A program made the position numbers and the translations under genes. Of a DNA stretch of 64,000 nucleotides, positions 12,301 to 27,300 are shown in pieces; position 1 is the stretch's first letter; every line of letters begins with the position of its first letter. Source of the DNA: Plectrocnemia conspersa (taxonomy: Eukaryota > Arthropoda > Insecta > Trichoptera > Polycentropodidae); assembly GCA_009617715.1 (NCBI GenBank), contig VTFK01000374.1:62001-126000 (forward strand), read 5' to 3'. The notes beneath the pieces are model-generated. The model was not told the DNA's origin and searched no databases. It saw only the letters and a program-made list of their open reading frames with translations.

Positions 12301-15300
12301 TAGAAATTTTAATATATGTGTTGCCAATTTTCACGTTTTTTAAAATGTGTTCCATTAAATTATTATTCTACCTTGTTCAATTTTCGCTTTATTAAATATA
12401 ATTTTCATTGAAAGCTCCGACCAATATCAGGTATTAGCGATGCAATTATTAGGTCGAGTTATTCTTCTAGCTGCAAAATAATTTAAAATTTCAAGATCTC
12501 TTGTCTGACGATAATTACTGAAAAACATTTAATAATTTAATTATTTTTTAAATAAAATTGTAGGTCCGCAATGACCATTATTAGCGCACTTCATCAAATC
12601 CAAAGCAATGCAGTTTTAAAAGCTTTAATTGAAATTGCTGCAATGACTGTAATAACAAAACTTTTTGTTAACAAAACTATACATAAATTTATTACTTTAA
12701 TAAGTCGGCTAGTGCGGACCGTACGTGATAATAGACGGAATAAACTGAAGCATCACAATAGCCATTTGATACTTTCTGCAAGTGTTACTATTATGTAACA
12801 TATGTCAGTACTAGGATCTAAAACAGCTGGTTGCGTTGTTTGCAGATCTCACACTTGTTCTAAATATTTAATACATAGTTGTATAGATGAAAGGTTACAA
12901 CCTGTTTAAACTCTAACGCAACGGTCATAAAAATCCAGTAAATTAACAAGCTAATCTAATTGCACTCCTAGCTTGTCGTAAATGGTCGTGGCAGAAAAAT
13001 GTAAGTGGACACTATTCTCTCATGTGTATAAAATCGAATACACAGTGCCCAAATCAACAACTATTGTTTGAGACTTGCTTCCAACAACACATCAATAACT
13101 TTCATTTAAGCTGTCTAATTTTGACATACGTAGGTTCGTACGAACTTGAACTAAGGTGAGCCACCGATCAACATCGAGATCGAGAAAGCAGCCGCTTCAC
13201 TCTTCACGTTAACCCATGTCCAGAGTTCAAACTGCGTTGCAGACGATTGTATCTTTAGGACGTAGATATAGATAAGAGGTCGAGGCGTATACATTAACAT
13301 AAGGAGTCAGGTTTCCAACAAAAACAAGAGAACAAATGGTTTCTACTCGACCCGTTTTCACAAATTTGAGGTCCAGATTTGAACAATGTTAGAAACGTAA
13401 TGGTGCACACTTCTGTACTGTTGTTTTTAATGTATGATTTTCCTGAGTGTTTATTTCAATATGAATTTTTAAAAAAATCGGTTAGATTCTTAGTTTTTTT
13501 TTAAATAATTTATTCCAAACCTCACCTGTACATAAATTTTGCCATTTGATGTTGGTTAAAATTTAACAGCGGTATTCACTACCTATTTAATTGGATTGAT
13601 CACTAACGCGATGTTTATCTAAAGCGTAGGTCCCTAAACTATTTTGTCTCGTAGACCACTTGCCATGTTTTTCGGTTTTGGGTAGACCCCCTGCTTGCTT
13701 GATATTGATTTTTTGCAAATTCATCAACTTCAAATGTGTTTTTGACAGCTGGTATCGTGCTACTCACTTTGAAAGATTTCTACTATCTGTGTATGTGGAT
13801 TATTCCATTCATTGAAAGCCAAAAATAAAGTCACCCACATTTACATCTCATGGATCCCCAATTTTATTTTTCACTGACATGGATCCCTTGTAGGTCGTCG
13901 TCGACCCCTAGGGGTCGATACAGACCACTTTGAGAATCACGGTGGTATATCATTATTTGCAGGTTTTTACAAGTTCAAAATGTATTGCGACCACAAAGCG
14001 AATGCCTACATCCTACAACTTACACAATTTTATAAACATATATAATATTTTTTTTACTTCATAGGTACTTTTATAAATAATGTATATGTCTTTATTTTAT
14101 AAGATTATAATGTAAGTAGATAGGTACTATCAGTGGTTGTTAAGATCCACTTCAGTGGACCCCCAAATTTTTTTTCGCTGACCCCTTGCATGTTATCATA
14201 GACCCCTGGGGGTCGATATAGACCACTTTGGGAATCACTGATCTAAAGTAAACATACTGCGCGTATAAAATATTATGCGAATAAAAATAAATGTTCCATA
14301 CACCGACAGTTGATGGCATGGTTATAATTGACTGAATTTTGATCATTGAGTTCTGTTATTTAACTAATAAAATAAATATTTTAATTGTGTCTTAATTATA
14401 CCTCTGTAAATTATAAAATACATTTGCAATATTTATTTAATGCGTGCATAAACCACAAAAATAGGTTTAAAATTTGAATATGTTTACGCTTGCGCACACA
14501 TTGCACTAACAATTACAATCCAATGCGCAGGCGCAAACTAGATAGTTACATTATATGTTGTGCCGTCATTACTGATAATCGATTTAACATACTATTTGAA
14601 AATTACAAAATGATCAAAGTTCAACATTAAAAAATAGCTGGAACCCAGAATTTTTTTAGAAGAATTCGTTCATAAATAGGTGTAATAAATAAGACATGAC
14701 AATGAGATATGGTACATTCTAGAATAATATATTTATGTTTATTGAACTGCGCAGCAGTAAGTTATACGATTTTTCCTCGGGGCTTCTAGTTCTTTCGAAG
14801 TACATTACATATTGATAATATTGAACTGCATAGCAAGATATATTTTTGATTGTTCTACGAATCACGAATCACTGACAGCTATATTGTGAAATTGTTGAAA
14901 ATTACATACATATGTATGTGTAAAGAACTTGACAACTTAATATCGAAAGCTAGACAGATGACGCGGACGGATTATCTGCATAACTCCAACGAGGATGTCA
15001 TTAATTACGTTACTTAATGTTGTTCAATATGTACTACACATATAGCAAACAAATGTCCAATCATCGACGATAACGATCATATTGGCCTATACTCTGTAGG
15101 TGGCGAAAAAATGAATTCGCTACATTCGTTGCAAAAGTTACTTTTTCATCTATCCCAAATTGAAGTTTGATTGTTCACTACCGCTGCGATTGTGTTTATT
15201 TTTGAGAAAAATAATAATTGCAATTTCGTTTGAAGATTGTTATAATATTGTATGGGACAAGATTTTTTCTATTGCACTAATCTTAATTTAATTTTGATTG

Positions 15301-18300
15301 ATATATTTGTGCACTTAAAATAAGTACATAAAATATTGGCGGATTGTTTAGGATTTTTGATTGGTTATTCTTATTCAGTTTGTGTAATTTGCTTAAAATA
15401 ATTTTGAGACATGACTTGCGATTATAATAGTTTTCCGTTCTAATGTAGGGATTTGGCTAAAAAAACATTAGTGAAATCAGAATTTTGAAACTTTCAAATG
15501 CCCTCAATTATAATCAACACAGCGTATTTTTTCATTAGCTTCTAGAAACAATACAATGTTCTTGTTATACATATCCTTTATAATTATCGGATGATCGTCA
15601 ATAATAGCCACCTGGAAGTTACGCTTTCACTAAGGGATTCAAATACATAATATTGCAAAATATTTGTTTTATTGTATGCATTGATTTTTTTAATAATGAT
15701 TACATATAATATCAACAATGTCGAAGGTAACAAAACAATTTAACAAGTCGTGTTCGCTAGGCATGTGCCAAGATGGTCGTGCACATCTGTTTTATTGCGT
15801 CCATAATAATGAACGTATTTTAACATTCGACCATTCAGAATAGTTGCTGACAAGGCAAAATCTTGTTTAGTTATTAGCAATATTTATATTGCAGTCTGTA
15901 TCTGAATGTGAAGACTAATATTAAAAAATAGGCTTTTAAATTTTCAATACAAAATTAGCTGTATTGTCTTCATATTTTTTGATAAAGTTTGTACCACAGT
16001 TTGGGTAACGTTGTCACGTTCACTGTATACATGATACTGGAAATTAAATTTCTTAGTTATGTTGACTTTCAAATTGGAACTGGATTCGTCCGTTTTGATT
16101 CGGAACGTTAATAAAGAACAATCAAGCTCGAATGGGTAAATAATGTGTCAATTGGGCTTCGTTGAATTTATCCGCGTGTCGTTTTGAATTCGTCTAAAAT
16201 TAAAATGTGTTTATTCGTCTTGATTGTCGTTAATTTTATAGCCTGACCGCCGATGTGCCAGCACCGGCTGGCTGCTCTCGATCGATCTCCACCTGTTGAT
16301 TTTGAAAGAATCATCGCTGAAAATGACATATGAAAACGTTCTCAGTTTCCACAAGAGATTCTAGATTTTATGCGCCGCCTGAACTTAATCAAAGAGGAAC
16401 GTTCGAAAATCTTTAATTAAAATACAAGGTTGGCACGCGCGCTTCATTCTAGTTATTAAAAATAGTAGGAAATTGTTTATTTTCTCAATTGATGACAGTG
16501 TACCTTCTTCGTTTCGATCGGCGATGAATGAATGCCGCGTACATAAACTTTGTTACAATCAGCCGTGTCTAATAGGATTTGACGTGGTGTGACCTCAATC
16601 GGAGAATTTTCAGCCGCTTGCAAAAAAATGAGTATTCTGAAAAACATTCTAAGAAAATTCAGACTAACTAGCAGATCTAGAACGCTGTCATCCTTGACGC
16701 TGAAAGATTTTTGTACATACTCTAAGTCGTTTGATTTCAAATGAACTCGTATGTATATCAATATTGATCGATCATAATATTATTGTTGGCGTTTAGCTAA
16801 ATTTTCAATTCCATAAGTATCGCGCATCGGTCAGTTGTTTTCAGCACACGAACTGAAATAGTTAACTATGTGGTTGCCGCGGTGGAAGATTAAAAAATAA
16901 TAAAAAATATGGACTGCTTTGTAAAATCGGCGGAATGTTATTTTTAACCAGGCCAAGACTAAAACCGCGGTACTCTTCAGTGTTATTGTATTGTATTTTG
17001 CGTCCATATTCCTTTCTAATCAGAATCACTAATTCTAACGGTCTGGTGGGTGTTATCATATAAGTGAATGTAAAACACATAATTGTTATATGTATACGCG
17101 TAAGATTAAGTGTGTCATACCAAGAGAGAAAAAAGTTTATTTTCTTTTGACAATCCAAACGATACGTTGAAAAGGACCGCTTATTTTCTGAACTCGTTAT
17201 TGAACCCGTTTATCTCATTCACTAGCTGTGTAATTTTGGAAGATTTGTAATTACCAGCACGATTGACCAGTGGTATAAATTGGTGACAAATAGCTTAAAG
17301 ACCTAGGTTCAAATCACATATGGACCTTATTATTTTTCAATTTCTATCGTGTCTGGGAGATCGGAATCAGTGATTATTATATACTTATAATTAGACTTTC
17401 AAGGATTTTTCTAATTTCACATGGATGAATAATCTAAATAAAATCGAGCTAGGTCGTGCATGGTTGTAATATGTAAAATTAATAAAATACATCTGATTTA
17501 CAGACTTTGATTTCAGTCTGGTGTCTCACTACTTGCTTAGTAGTTGTTGATTATGTTTACCTCGTTGTAACGCATTGGGTAAACACGAGTCATTAATAAA
17601 CAAATATTTTTATATGAAGTCTGGTCTATACAATTCAACGTAGTGTAATATGTTTTTTTTTTCGTTGTAACCTGACAAGCGTTAGCCCAATGCGTTATGA
17701 CAGGGTGTATCATTACCATTTGGGTGAGTCAATCAGACATGAATAATACTTACAAGTAAGTAATAACCACCAGATTGAAAGTCAGGGAATCGGTGACATA
17801 TATATAATTATTTATACACTATTATGTATTTTATAATAATTCACAAACAATAAATGTTACTTTTCAGCTAAGGCTTCTAACAATAGCCCATTTTTATAGT
17901 ATGTTGCGGGGACCCGAACCCGTTGCCTTTGTGTTACCAATTTAGACCGTACAAACTATGCTATTCTGACCTTAATATTTTAAAAATTGTTCAATATAAT
18001 AAGTTTAAAAATATTCTCATTATCTATGCGTATTTTCGTTCACTCAGCTCAATGATTTATTTTTACCTGTAAGGTACATTCAATACAGATGTTTCTATTG
18101 TCTATTATGCGATAGGCGCGTCCACCGCAAGTTCGTATCCGCACCGACCTTTGTCCTACTGCGATCGAACGCGAAAAATCAATCCGAAGGGCAGCTTCTG
18201 GTAGACTGTTGGGATTCAGCCAGTGCTATAGAAGAGGAGGCGAAAGTACAGGAATCTCCACTCGGCGGCCAAGTTTTCCCCGAGTGCGCGTCGGATGACA

Positions 18301-21300
18301 CTATTATATCGAATGGACCAGTTCTGCGGTCATTTAATTCTGGAGCATTGTCTCGGCTAGCGTTCCGCGACCGGGTTGTTGTCGTAAGGTCGCATTTGTT
18401 TTGGGAATTTCTAAAAACGTTCATCGACGATTTATGGAAAGATCTAACCGAATAGTCTCGTTGGAAAATTTTTCATCACGGACTCATTGATGGTATTTGT
18501 GATTATTTTTTTGAATGAAGTCTTTTGAGTTCGTTCCAAGATTTTAACGAGAGAAGCGAAACAACGCTTTGCCTCTCGCCGAAGAATAAATAAAAGTGAT
18601 TTTTTACTTAGGATAATGTGTTTTTCGACTCCCAATCGAAAGGGCTGTAAGCCGGTGCCAAAAATTTTGCGAACTCTTGAAATATGCCAATGATTGTCAA
18701 TTTATCGTTTTGATGATTGATTTATTTTGAGTTTCATAAATTGGATATTCCCAGAATCGCTTTCGATTCGATACTTAATAAATATCAATTGTGTATAGCG
18801 AACCATGTATCAACAATGTCTTATATTTTACTGGTCAAACCTTTAAGACGGTTGTGGTCAGAATTTGTATTAAAAAAAAGGTCAATATAAGGGACTGAAA
18901 ATAAATATTAGATGGTCAGAGCTTATATTAAATGGTAAGAATTAGCTTAACAGATGGTCAGAGTCATTGTTTTAGTCAGTATTTATTACAGTTAATAGCC
19001 AGTATTCATATTATATGATCTGTATTTTAACATCAAAGTCAGTTTTATGTTGATATATGGTCATTATCTAGGTGTGTTAGGGCCAACATGTTTGATTGGG
19101 CTCGCAACATTGTCAGGTGTCAACACTGAAAGGCCAAGCGTGCTCTCTGCCGCTGCTCTGTCGTTATTCCCGCTTCGTTCGTCACTTTGAATACCTTCGC
19201 GTCCTACATACAATGAAATAGATTCGTTGAGGTGTTCAATGTTCTGACCAACGCTTGCTCGCCTCCGCTCGCTCGCACCTAACCTGTTCAACAGTTTTGG
19301 TACGAGCGAGATATTTCTAATGTTATAATATTTTTTTTAATTCACATGATCGTCCCATATTTTTGCTCCGACTGTATGCTATTTTTATTCTAACTATTTA
19401 ATATTTATTCTAACCCTGAATAATATATTGCCTTCTCATTTTCATATATAACGAGTATTTGTACTTATTAACTTTTCATCTAGTAATGTATCCTACTTAA
19501 TAGTAATGTATCCTACTTTTAATCTGGAGTTTACGCTTGTTTACTCGTATCGTAACAAATCCATTCAATTTTGACTTGTATCTTTACATATGCCGTATTC
19601 AGATTAATTTGTCTTGTATCAGGTTGTTCCATAAGTCTTTGCATTTTATAAGGTGCGGGTTAAATGAGTTAAAAATTAAAACATGTAATACTTTTACTAA
19701 ATTACGTATTCTCCATCTTTTTCTATAATTATTCTCCACATGTTGAACAATTTTTTTATACCTGATTCGAAAAATGATATATTTTTGGAGGTAATAAATT
19801 TTTTAATGCCGTTTTTGTAAAATATTTTTTTAAATTAAATGGTAGTCTTTTGGAGCAATGTCTGAAGAATGCGGTGGGTGAAAAAATAAGTTCCCAAGAA
19901 AATTCATTGATTTTTTATCGTCTTATTGAATACACGAGGGCGAGCGCTGTCTTATTGAAAAATTGCCCTTTTTTCATTTATAAAGAAATGTGTTTTTTTA
20001 TTGTCTGAGTAGCTTTTAAACGAATTAGTTGAGCACACTATTTGTCTGTTGTAATTGTCTGTTTATAATACAATAACTCATAATTAATTATGCCCTTCAT
20101 ATCCAAAAATATATCCTTTTAGAATCATTAATTATTGTCATATTGAGATTTCTTTATATTATATTTTGCAATTAAACACTTTTCCTAATTTTTTAAATAT
20201 CTGTAAACTGATGTAGGCGACACGTTAAGCTTTTCTGCTAGCTTCTGTATCGTTAATCTCGAACCTGTTTTGATGGCAGCCCCAATATACTCACTAACAA
20301 CCCGCCTTTACGTAGATATTTATTGTCAAAATTCCCGGACTGAAATTTTTAGAACCATATTTTACATTTTCTAAATTGAATGCCATACCTGCCTATTGCA
20401 TTTCGGATGTTTTTGATAATGACCGAGTTGAAACTCATAAACCATTGATTTAGAGTTGAAAATATCGAAACAAAAAATATACCGTTACTAAATATCATCA
20501 GTGATACGACTATTGTTAACAAACGCCAAAAGATGAGTGTTACTGTTAATGAAAAGAAAAAAACGCAAAGAGTAATGGGATAATCTGTTTATTGTTTCAT
20601 AAAGTAAATAAATATTTACTAAATAATTGATAAATTCAGTTAGTGTTTGGAATTTTGGTCTTAAAGGGAATGCTGAATCGACGCAGTCTCTTCACTTTTC
20701 GCGAAAAGCCATTTTATATGTAGAGGTTTCAACCTGAATATTCGATATTTTATTATATTCGGCCCTTTTCGACTATTCGAAATGTACTGAATATTTGTGC
20801 AGCGATTAGTATTCTTACTAATTTTGCAAATTATAAAGACAAAGTTCTAAAATTTGTTTTCTTAGAGTGGAATTTTGACTACTACTCAAGGATAACTTCA
20901 AATAATTTGAAAATATATCTATATACACATTTATATTTGTATAATTAAAAACAGTGAACGTGCTATTTACACTCTTAACAATTATGCCAACATCAACTGT
21001 TGTTAAGCGGGGTGTTTTTAACTACAGGAACAATCAAGACCATGTTTGTAACCAATTTATAATACGAAACTTTTAATGAACTTTTGTACACAAAATATTT
21101 ATTTTTTATATTACAATAAATGTACGGTTTATCAATCAATAGTTAATTTATTTTAGATATTACTATGTATAATATGAGTATATTAATTAATCAAAATACA
21201 TTTTTCATACTTATTTTTATGAATTATGTTATTAACATAGGTTGAATCTCGAATTTAACGACGCTAGATCAAAATTCCATTTAGAGAGAGCATTTTCTTT

Positions 21301-24300
21301 TTTTTTGTATTATATGTTTTGACTTTGGGGTGGTCAGCCATAATGATACAGTGACCATAAATTATCGTACAATAGGCATTGATCACATATGTCTCGACTA
21401 CAGTTTATTAGGTATTAACTATTGTCTATGAAAGGGTTATAGAGCAATTTACTCGTGAAAGTCTTGGAATCCCGTGTGTATATTTTTGTGTTGTGTAGGA
21501 TTTGATTTATATGACGCTTTTATTTGGCTCTCGATTTCTCTTTCTATGTTTCATGGATGTAAAGGCGTTCGGAGCATCGAACTAGAAAGATAAAAAAATC
21601 ACAAACTCGCTCGGGTCATGTTCATCCAATAGCGATAGATTTATGAACACTTTTACGCTTGATTGAACATAATTTTTCCCTTTGTGTATATTACTTTAAC
21701 TCTCACCTCACCTTTTGTCAATCTGAAACGCATTTGAACACAGTGTTGTCTATACAGCGACGTGTCACGTGTCGAGTATACGCGCATGACCGCTCAGAGA
21801 CTGCGTATCAATGGGCGCCATACGTTTGTTCTTATTTGCATTTCCTTCACGCTCCTGTCACATTGACAGCTGTCATCGGTCCCAGGAGCGCCAGGTCCCG
21901 CGGCGATGATCCTCTTGCATAATTTAACGACGTACGTATAAATAAAACGGCGCTGCCCTTGTGATCAGCAGTCTGGCGACAAAAATACTCGCGGAGCAGC
22001 ACTTCCGAAACCAGTCGGCCAGAAGCCGGCCAGCGAAGAGTCGGATTCGAATCGGTGACCTCCGAACGCGCACGCGGAAAAGAGCTGGTTAGTCACCGAC
22101 AGGGGCTCGTCGCTGCAGCTCTCTGGCCAAGTGTATTCGATGCTATCCTAGAGGGCTTCGTAGAGAAAACAATCGAAAAATAAACAAAAAGTATTTTCAC
22201 AGTTCAATCACCGCGACCTTCTCATTGTATCTGTGTCTGTCTGGGACCTTGTTCGGCAGGGTCGGTCGAGATAATTGAGCGCCCGGGGGCGAACACATCC
22301 TCTGATGTCAGATTTATGTTCTTGCGTGTTATACCTCACCCGCAACCTTTTATGTCCAGCTCCTTTTATTGCACTATAACAAAGAATCAAATGTAAGAAA
22401 AATATGTTAAAAAATGTTGCTTTTTAAGTTCAGAACCCCTCGAAAACATTTTGTATTTGAATTACATTACTATTAAAAAAATATATAATAGCGTGCAAAA
22501 AACGCTTTAATTCGAAATTATCATATAAATGTATATTTTTTCCAAACATTTTCGCCCGATGACAAGGTGACAAATGCAGAATTATCTATGAAGTTACAGT
22601 TAATATTTAATCCCGCGTGCTTTCTAATCGAAGGATGAAGAAATTACAGGTCAATTTAAAAATCCACCGCTTTCACTGTCGATAAAGTGAATACCTTCCG
22701 TTGCGGAATATAACAGTTGCCCCGCTCACGAAAGCGTCACTCTTTGTTGGTTGACCCGTGTTATGCGTGTTTGACGCATTTCTTAAGTCCATAACGGTTT
22801 TTTTTTAATGGTATACGAATTGATACAACCCCTTCCCTAAGCCAAATATAATTTAAGTTGCAGATATACCTTAAATTAAATAAATTCTTATGATTTCGTT
22901 ATTGCATATATTCAGATATAATATTAAGGTTACTACGAATTGTATTCGTAATGAGAAGGAGGTTTGATCGGTTTATGTTTGATCTGACGAATCAATTCTG
23001 CTGCCTTCGTTGTGTGTCCTTTTCTAGAAATGTTGGATACTCGTGCAGTTTTATTTTACATAGTAGCTAAACTACTGAAGAACGTATATTAAAATAGTTG
23101 CAACCAACTCAAATAAATACGACTTCTACTATTCTTTGGGATATGTATCTATGTAAAGGTGTAGGTATTTGCATTTTCATCAGGTTGAGAATTCAAGACA
23201 GCTTCTATATTTCTTTAGGTAATCGATCAAACATGAACGATCGTGCCATAAATGAGGTATTCCTTAGTATCATTTTAAAAATATATTGTGAAACTGTGAA
23301 CTCTAACTCTCCAACATTATTTCTTTGTAACAATGAAAACTTAAGGACAGTTATGAACAACCGTTCATCGCTCACATTGTCAAGATATTTTGACTTACAC
23401 TTGAATTCTTAAAAACATCATAAATATCACATTGATCTTGTCGAGGCTTATGCTTTGTATTAAGTTGAATATATTTTTTACAATTTTTTAAAGCAAAGCT
23501 TTCTATGATGGTTTTGTTTTCGACGTAGAAACGATGTTTTTTTCAATAAAGGGAATCTTAAAAGACAAGCTTTCTTTTAAAGATGACGCAAAATTTACTG
23601 AGTCGTTCCAGATTTCACCAATTGCGCCCAAGCTCGGTATTCATCCTCATTTGAATAATCTTATTTGGTTATATTGTAACTGAAAACTGAAAAGCTACCT
23701 CGAGTCTAATCATTTTGAAAATGGTGCTTAAAAAACATTAAAAACATATCAATGACGAAATCGCGATGTACAACCTTGGACATAATAATGGGGCGCCTTT
23801 TAAAATGGTGTGTAACTCTTTACAAGTGCATAGTCTGACCGAAATATTTTAGCAGATAGTTTTAACCTTATTTCTGAGAATTATTTTTAAATTGCTCACT
23901 AGAGTTTTAAAAAGGGATTGAAGGCCTAATTCTTCAGTCTCGCTGAAGTGACCGTTATGATCAGTTGCGTAATTTGGGCCTTTATTAGTCTATATATTTT
24001 TTATTTAATAATTTATTTTGAATATATATAAACATTTAAAAATGCCAATAAAACGCGAATTAAGTGAAGCTAAAGGAGCAAATATAATTTTATTGCATTC
24101 GCATGGACTGAATATATCGGAAATTAGTAAACTCGTTAATTGTTCAAAATGTAGTTCTTACAAATCAAAGCCAAGAACTGAAAGAAAACATAAGACAACT
24201 GCCCAGTCTGTCTGCTGTCGCGGCACATCTGCTGCTGCACAGCACGTGCTGCCCAACACATCGGAATCGTACCTTAAGGGCCAACTAAACTCATGTCTAG

Positions 24301-27300
24301 TCAGTAGTTACATAAGGTTCAGGAGTTTCGGCATATTAGTAACTACGACATTTACCTAGTCGGGCGTTGTTTCAGTACACTGCGCGGAGTGAGGCTAAGT
24401 TCGACCTCCTACCTAGGCAGTCGCGGAACTATTAATAGTCTTCAGAATCACTACTCAATTTAAGAATTCGGAAATGGGATAGGAATAATTTGTTGGGTCC
24501 GTCCCTAATATTCTTTACAAATTAATTTTGTATTAAATAATACTAATAAAAAAAGGATATAGTAAAAAATATGCCTGCTCATAATGTATAACATTTCCAA
24601 CGGATAGTCAGCGTGAACGATTTTCAAACCCTGATTCAACTGAATATATTAATTAATAGGGCCGGCTAAAATGTCCCGCAAAAGCCCCAGCTGGCCTTGT
24701 ATAATATATAAGTCATAATAACTGGGTAAGAAAACCTTCATCTACTTGTTTTGGATACGTTAGTACCTATATATTTTTAATTTGTACTCCCTAAGTAAGT
24801 AATAAAACATATAATTGCTATGTGTATTTTACCTTGAAATATCTTAGAAATTTTATTAAAAAAAATTTAGTTAATTTGATTGTTTTTCTTGGATCAAACT
24901 TACATTTTTATTTATAATAATTAGTATATTTTTGCCGTCTTGCTTACATTACAGGAAAGATAATTACGTAGTTGTGTTCCACTAGTAAATATGAAACATA
25001 TATTTTTTTCTTAATCTCTACATGTTGTTAATGTTTATAATTTAAAATAAGACTGTGAAAAGATTCTTAATTCTGAGAATTTTTTGCCATAATGTAAAAC
25101 AGTTATTAACTGAATAATTCTGAGCTTTCAAACTAGAAACGCGAAAGGTAAATAAACATTTTTCGGTAGCGTTTCGTCTTGTGTATTATTTACCTTATTC
25201 GCTTGAAACATATACTGTTATCGCACCTTATGTGTTAAAAAGAAACAACAAGCATTCATGCCGCGAGGTTTTCGATAAAAGATAATCGCGCACAATTCGT
25301 TAAAATTTCACATGTTTATGTATACAATTAGTGCCACCTCTGTCAAGTGGAGGATTTCGTGTTTGGATGAGTCATGTTCTGTTATTTCCTATAACCGGAT
25401 TTTCTGTCATTTGTTCTTCCTTTTTTTTTTTATCGCTGGGTGTACAAATTCAGAGTTTGTAGATGCGTTCAAAATTGACAACGAACGCAACCGTGTTTGT
25501 GTCATCGGCGATACGATTTGTCATCCCTCGTTCCGATCGGATAAAACGACGTGTATGTATTTCGAACCCGGTGTGGCATTCGGCCAATTGTCGTCGTTTG
25601 GACATGATGGATTTTGAAATGTGTGTGATGATGCCGCTAGCTGGTCGATGAAAGACGTTACAAAGAGTTAATTTCCTATTTTGCATTCTATACACGAATC
25701 AATGTAAGTTTGTTAGACGAAAAAATATAAACATCTTGAATCGAGAAAGTGAAAGTGGGTCAGATTTGGCGAATATACTACCTCGACGATCAATGATTCA
25801 TCGCGTTTTTGTATTGCTTAGTTACTAAGCCTTAGTAAATTAATATAACTTTACTTTTCCTAGTTTGTTTTGTAATTTTAACTATTATAATTTATTGAAT
25901 CGATATGGTATAAAAACTATTTTTAGTATTAGATATTATTGTGGCATTATTTTTAAACCTTTCTAATTTTGTTTATAAGGTCGTGCTCGCAACGGGTATC
26001 TTAATTATATTTTACTTATTATAATAATAATAATAAAAAAAAATGCGCGTTTCCTTTATAAAAGCGCATGAGCGTGTGACTTGAAATTCAAGCCGCGTAG
26101 CGAGTTTTTTCTATATCGTTTTTAAAAGGTTGAAAATAATATTGTATTGTTTGTAAAAAGTTTTTTTATCATTTTTATAATGCATTATTACTGTATTGTG
26201 TTTATGCTGTACGATAGTTAATCAACATGATATTAGAAAAAAAGTCCGATAGCCTGATCCGTTGAGATAGTCAGTGTCAAGTTTGAACAAGTTGTGACTT
26301 GTTAGTCGACTTCCAGACTTTTGACTGACTTTCGTGTGTCAGTTTGCACGGAATTGAAGGATCGTCTTGATACAGATCCGGACTTCGTGGTCAAAATTAT
26401 AATTGGAGATGAAAGTTGGGTGTATGACTATGATATGACCTTGAGACGAAAATGCAGGGCTCCCAATGGATGATTGAAAGTCTTCCAGAAATGCTTCCAA
26501 TCATGGAATCAACGTTGAGATAAGTGCATCGCTAGTCAAGGAGATTAATTAAAATTTGATGTTAGCTTATTACTTTTCATCACATCTCGTATGTACATCA
26601 ATATTAAAAAATAGTTCCGTATATATCTAGAAACCCATGGTAATGTTGGCTATTTACGGAAGTTTGCATACATTTCTAGTTCTAATTAATGTGTGCATAT
26701 ATTAGATACGCCACAATAATCACTCGTCACGTTCTTACGAAAGATTTGGTTCAAGGCATTGAATTTCCTGTGTCTCAAAGAAAATCTCGTTCTACCTACG
26801 GTCACGTTGTACCCCGGTGTTCTGTTACCGTTTCTGTGTCAATGTCGAGGAGCGTTTTCGAGAGCAAATCTTGTGGAAGGTGCACGCGAATTATTGAATT
26901 TCAATAATTTTAAACAACTGCAATAGCAACAGATGTGTCATTAATAACTTTACTGACAGCTCAGAAATGTTCAAATAATGACATAATCAACAGGATTTTT
27001 GTGCGATCAGTTGTTATCCGCGTTTACTAATTGTATAGTGTATGTAACGAATGTATTATATTTAACGATTATGTGCGACACGGGTTTGATTAATGAACAT
27101 TTTATGTATTAATTTACTACCAATTGTTTTGTTTAAAAAAAATTCCTCAAATCAGTAACTAACCGTAGTATAGATTTCCTGATTACTAAATACAATATTT
27201 AGTTGCGCACAATAGTTACTATCACCAGTGTGTATAAATAAGATAAAGCATACGGTATTAGTTGCCCTTCAATTATATACATATAAAAAAGTTTCTATTC

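Noticed and set aside
25312..25695. Overlapping open frames on both strands in STIM intron 1
   Set aside because: Both strands are open together, with no known motif and no acceptor or donor arrangement that I could defend.
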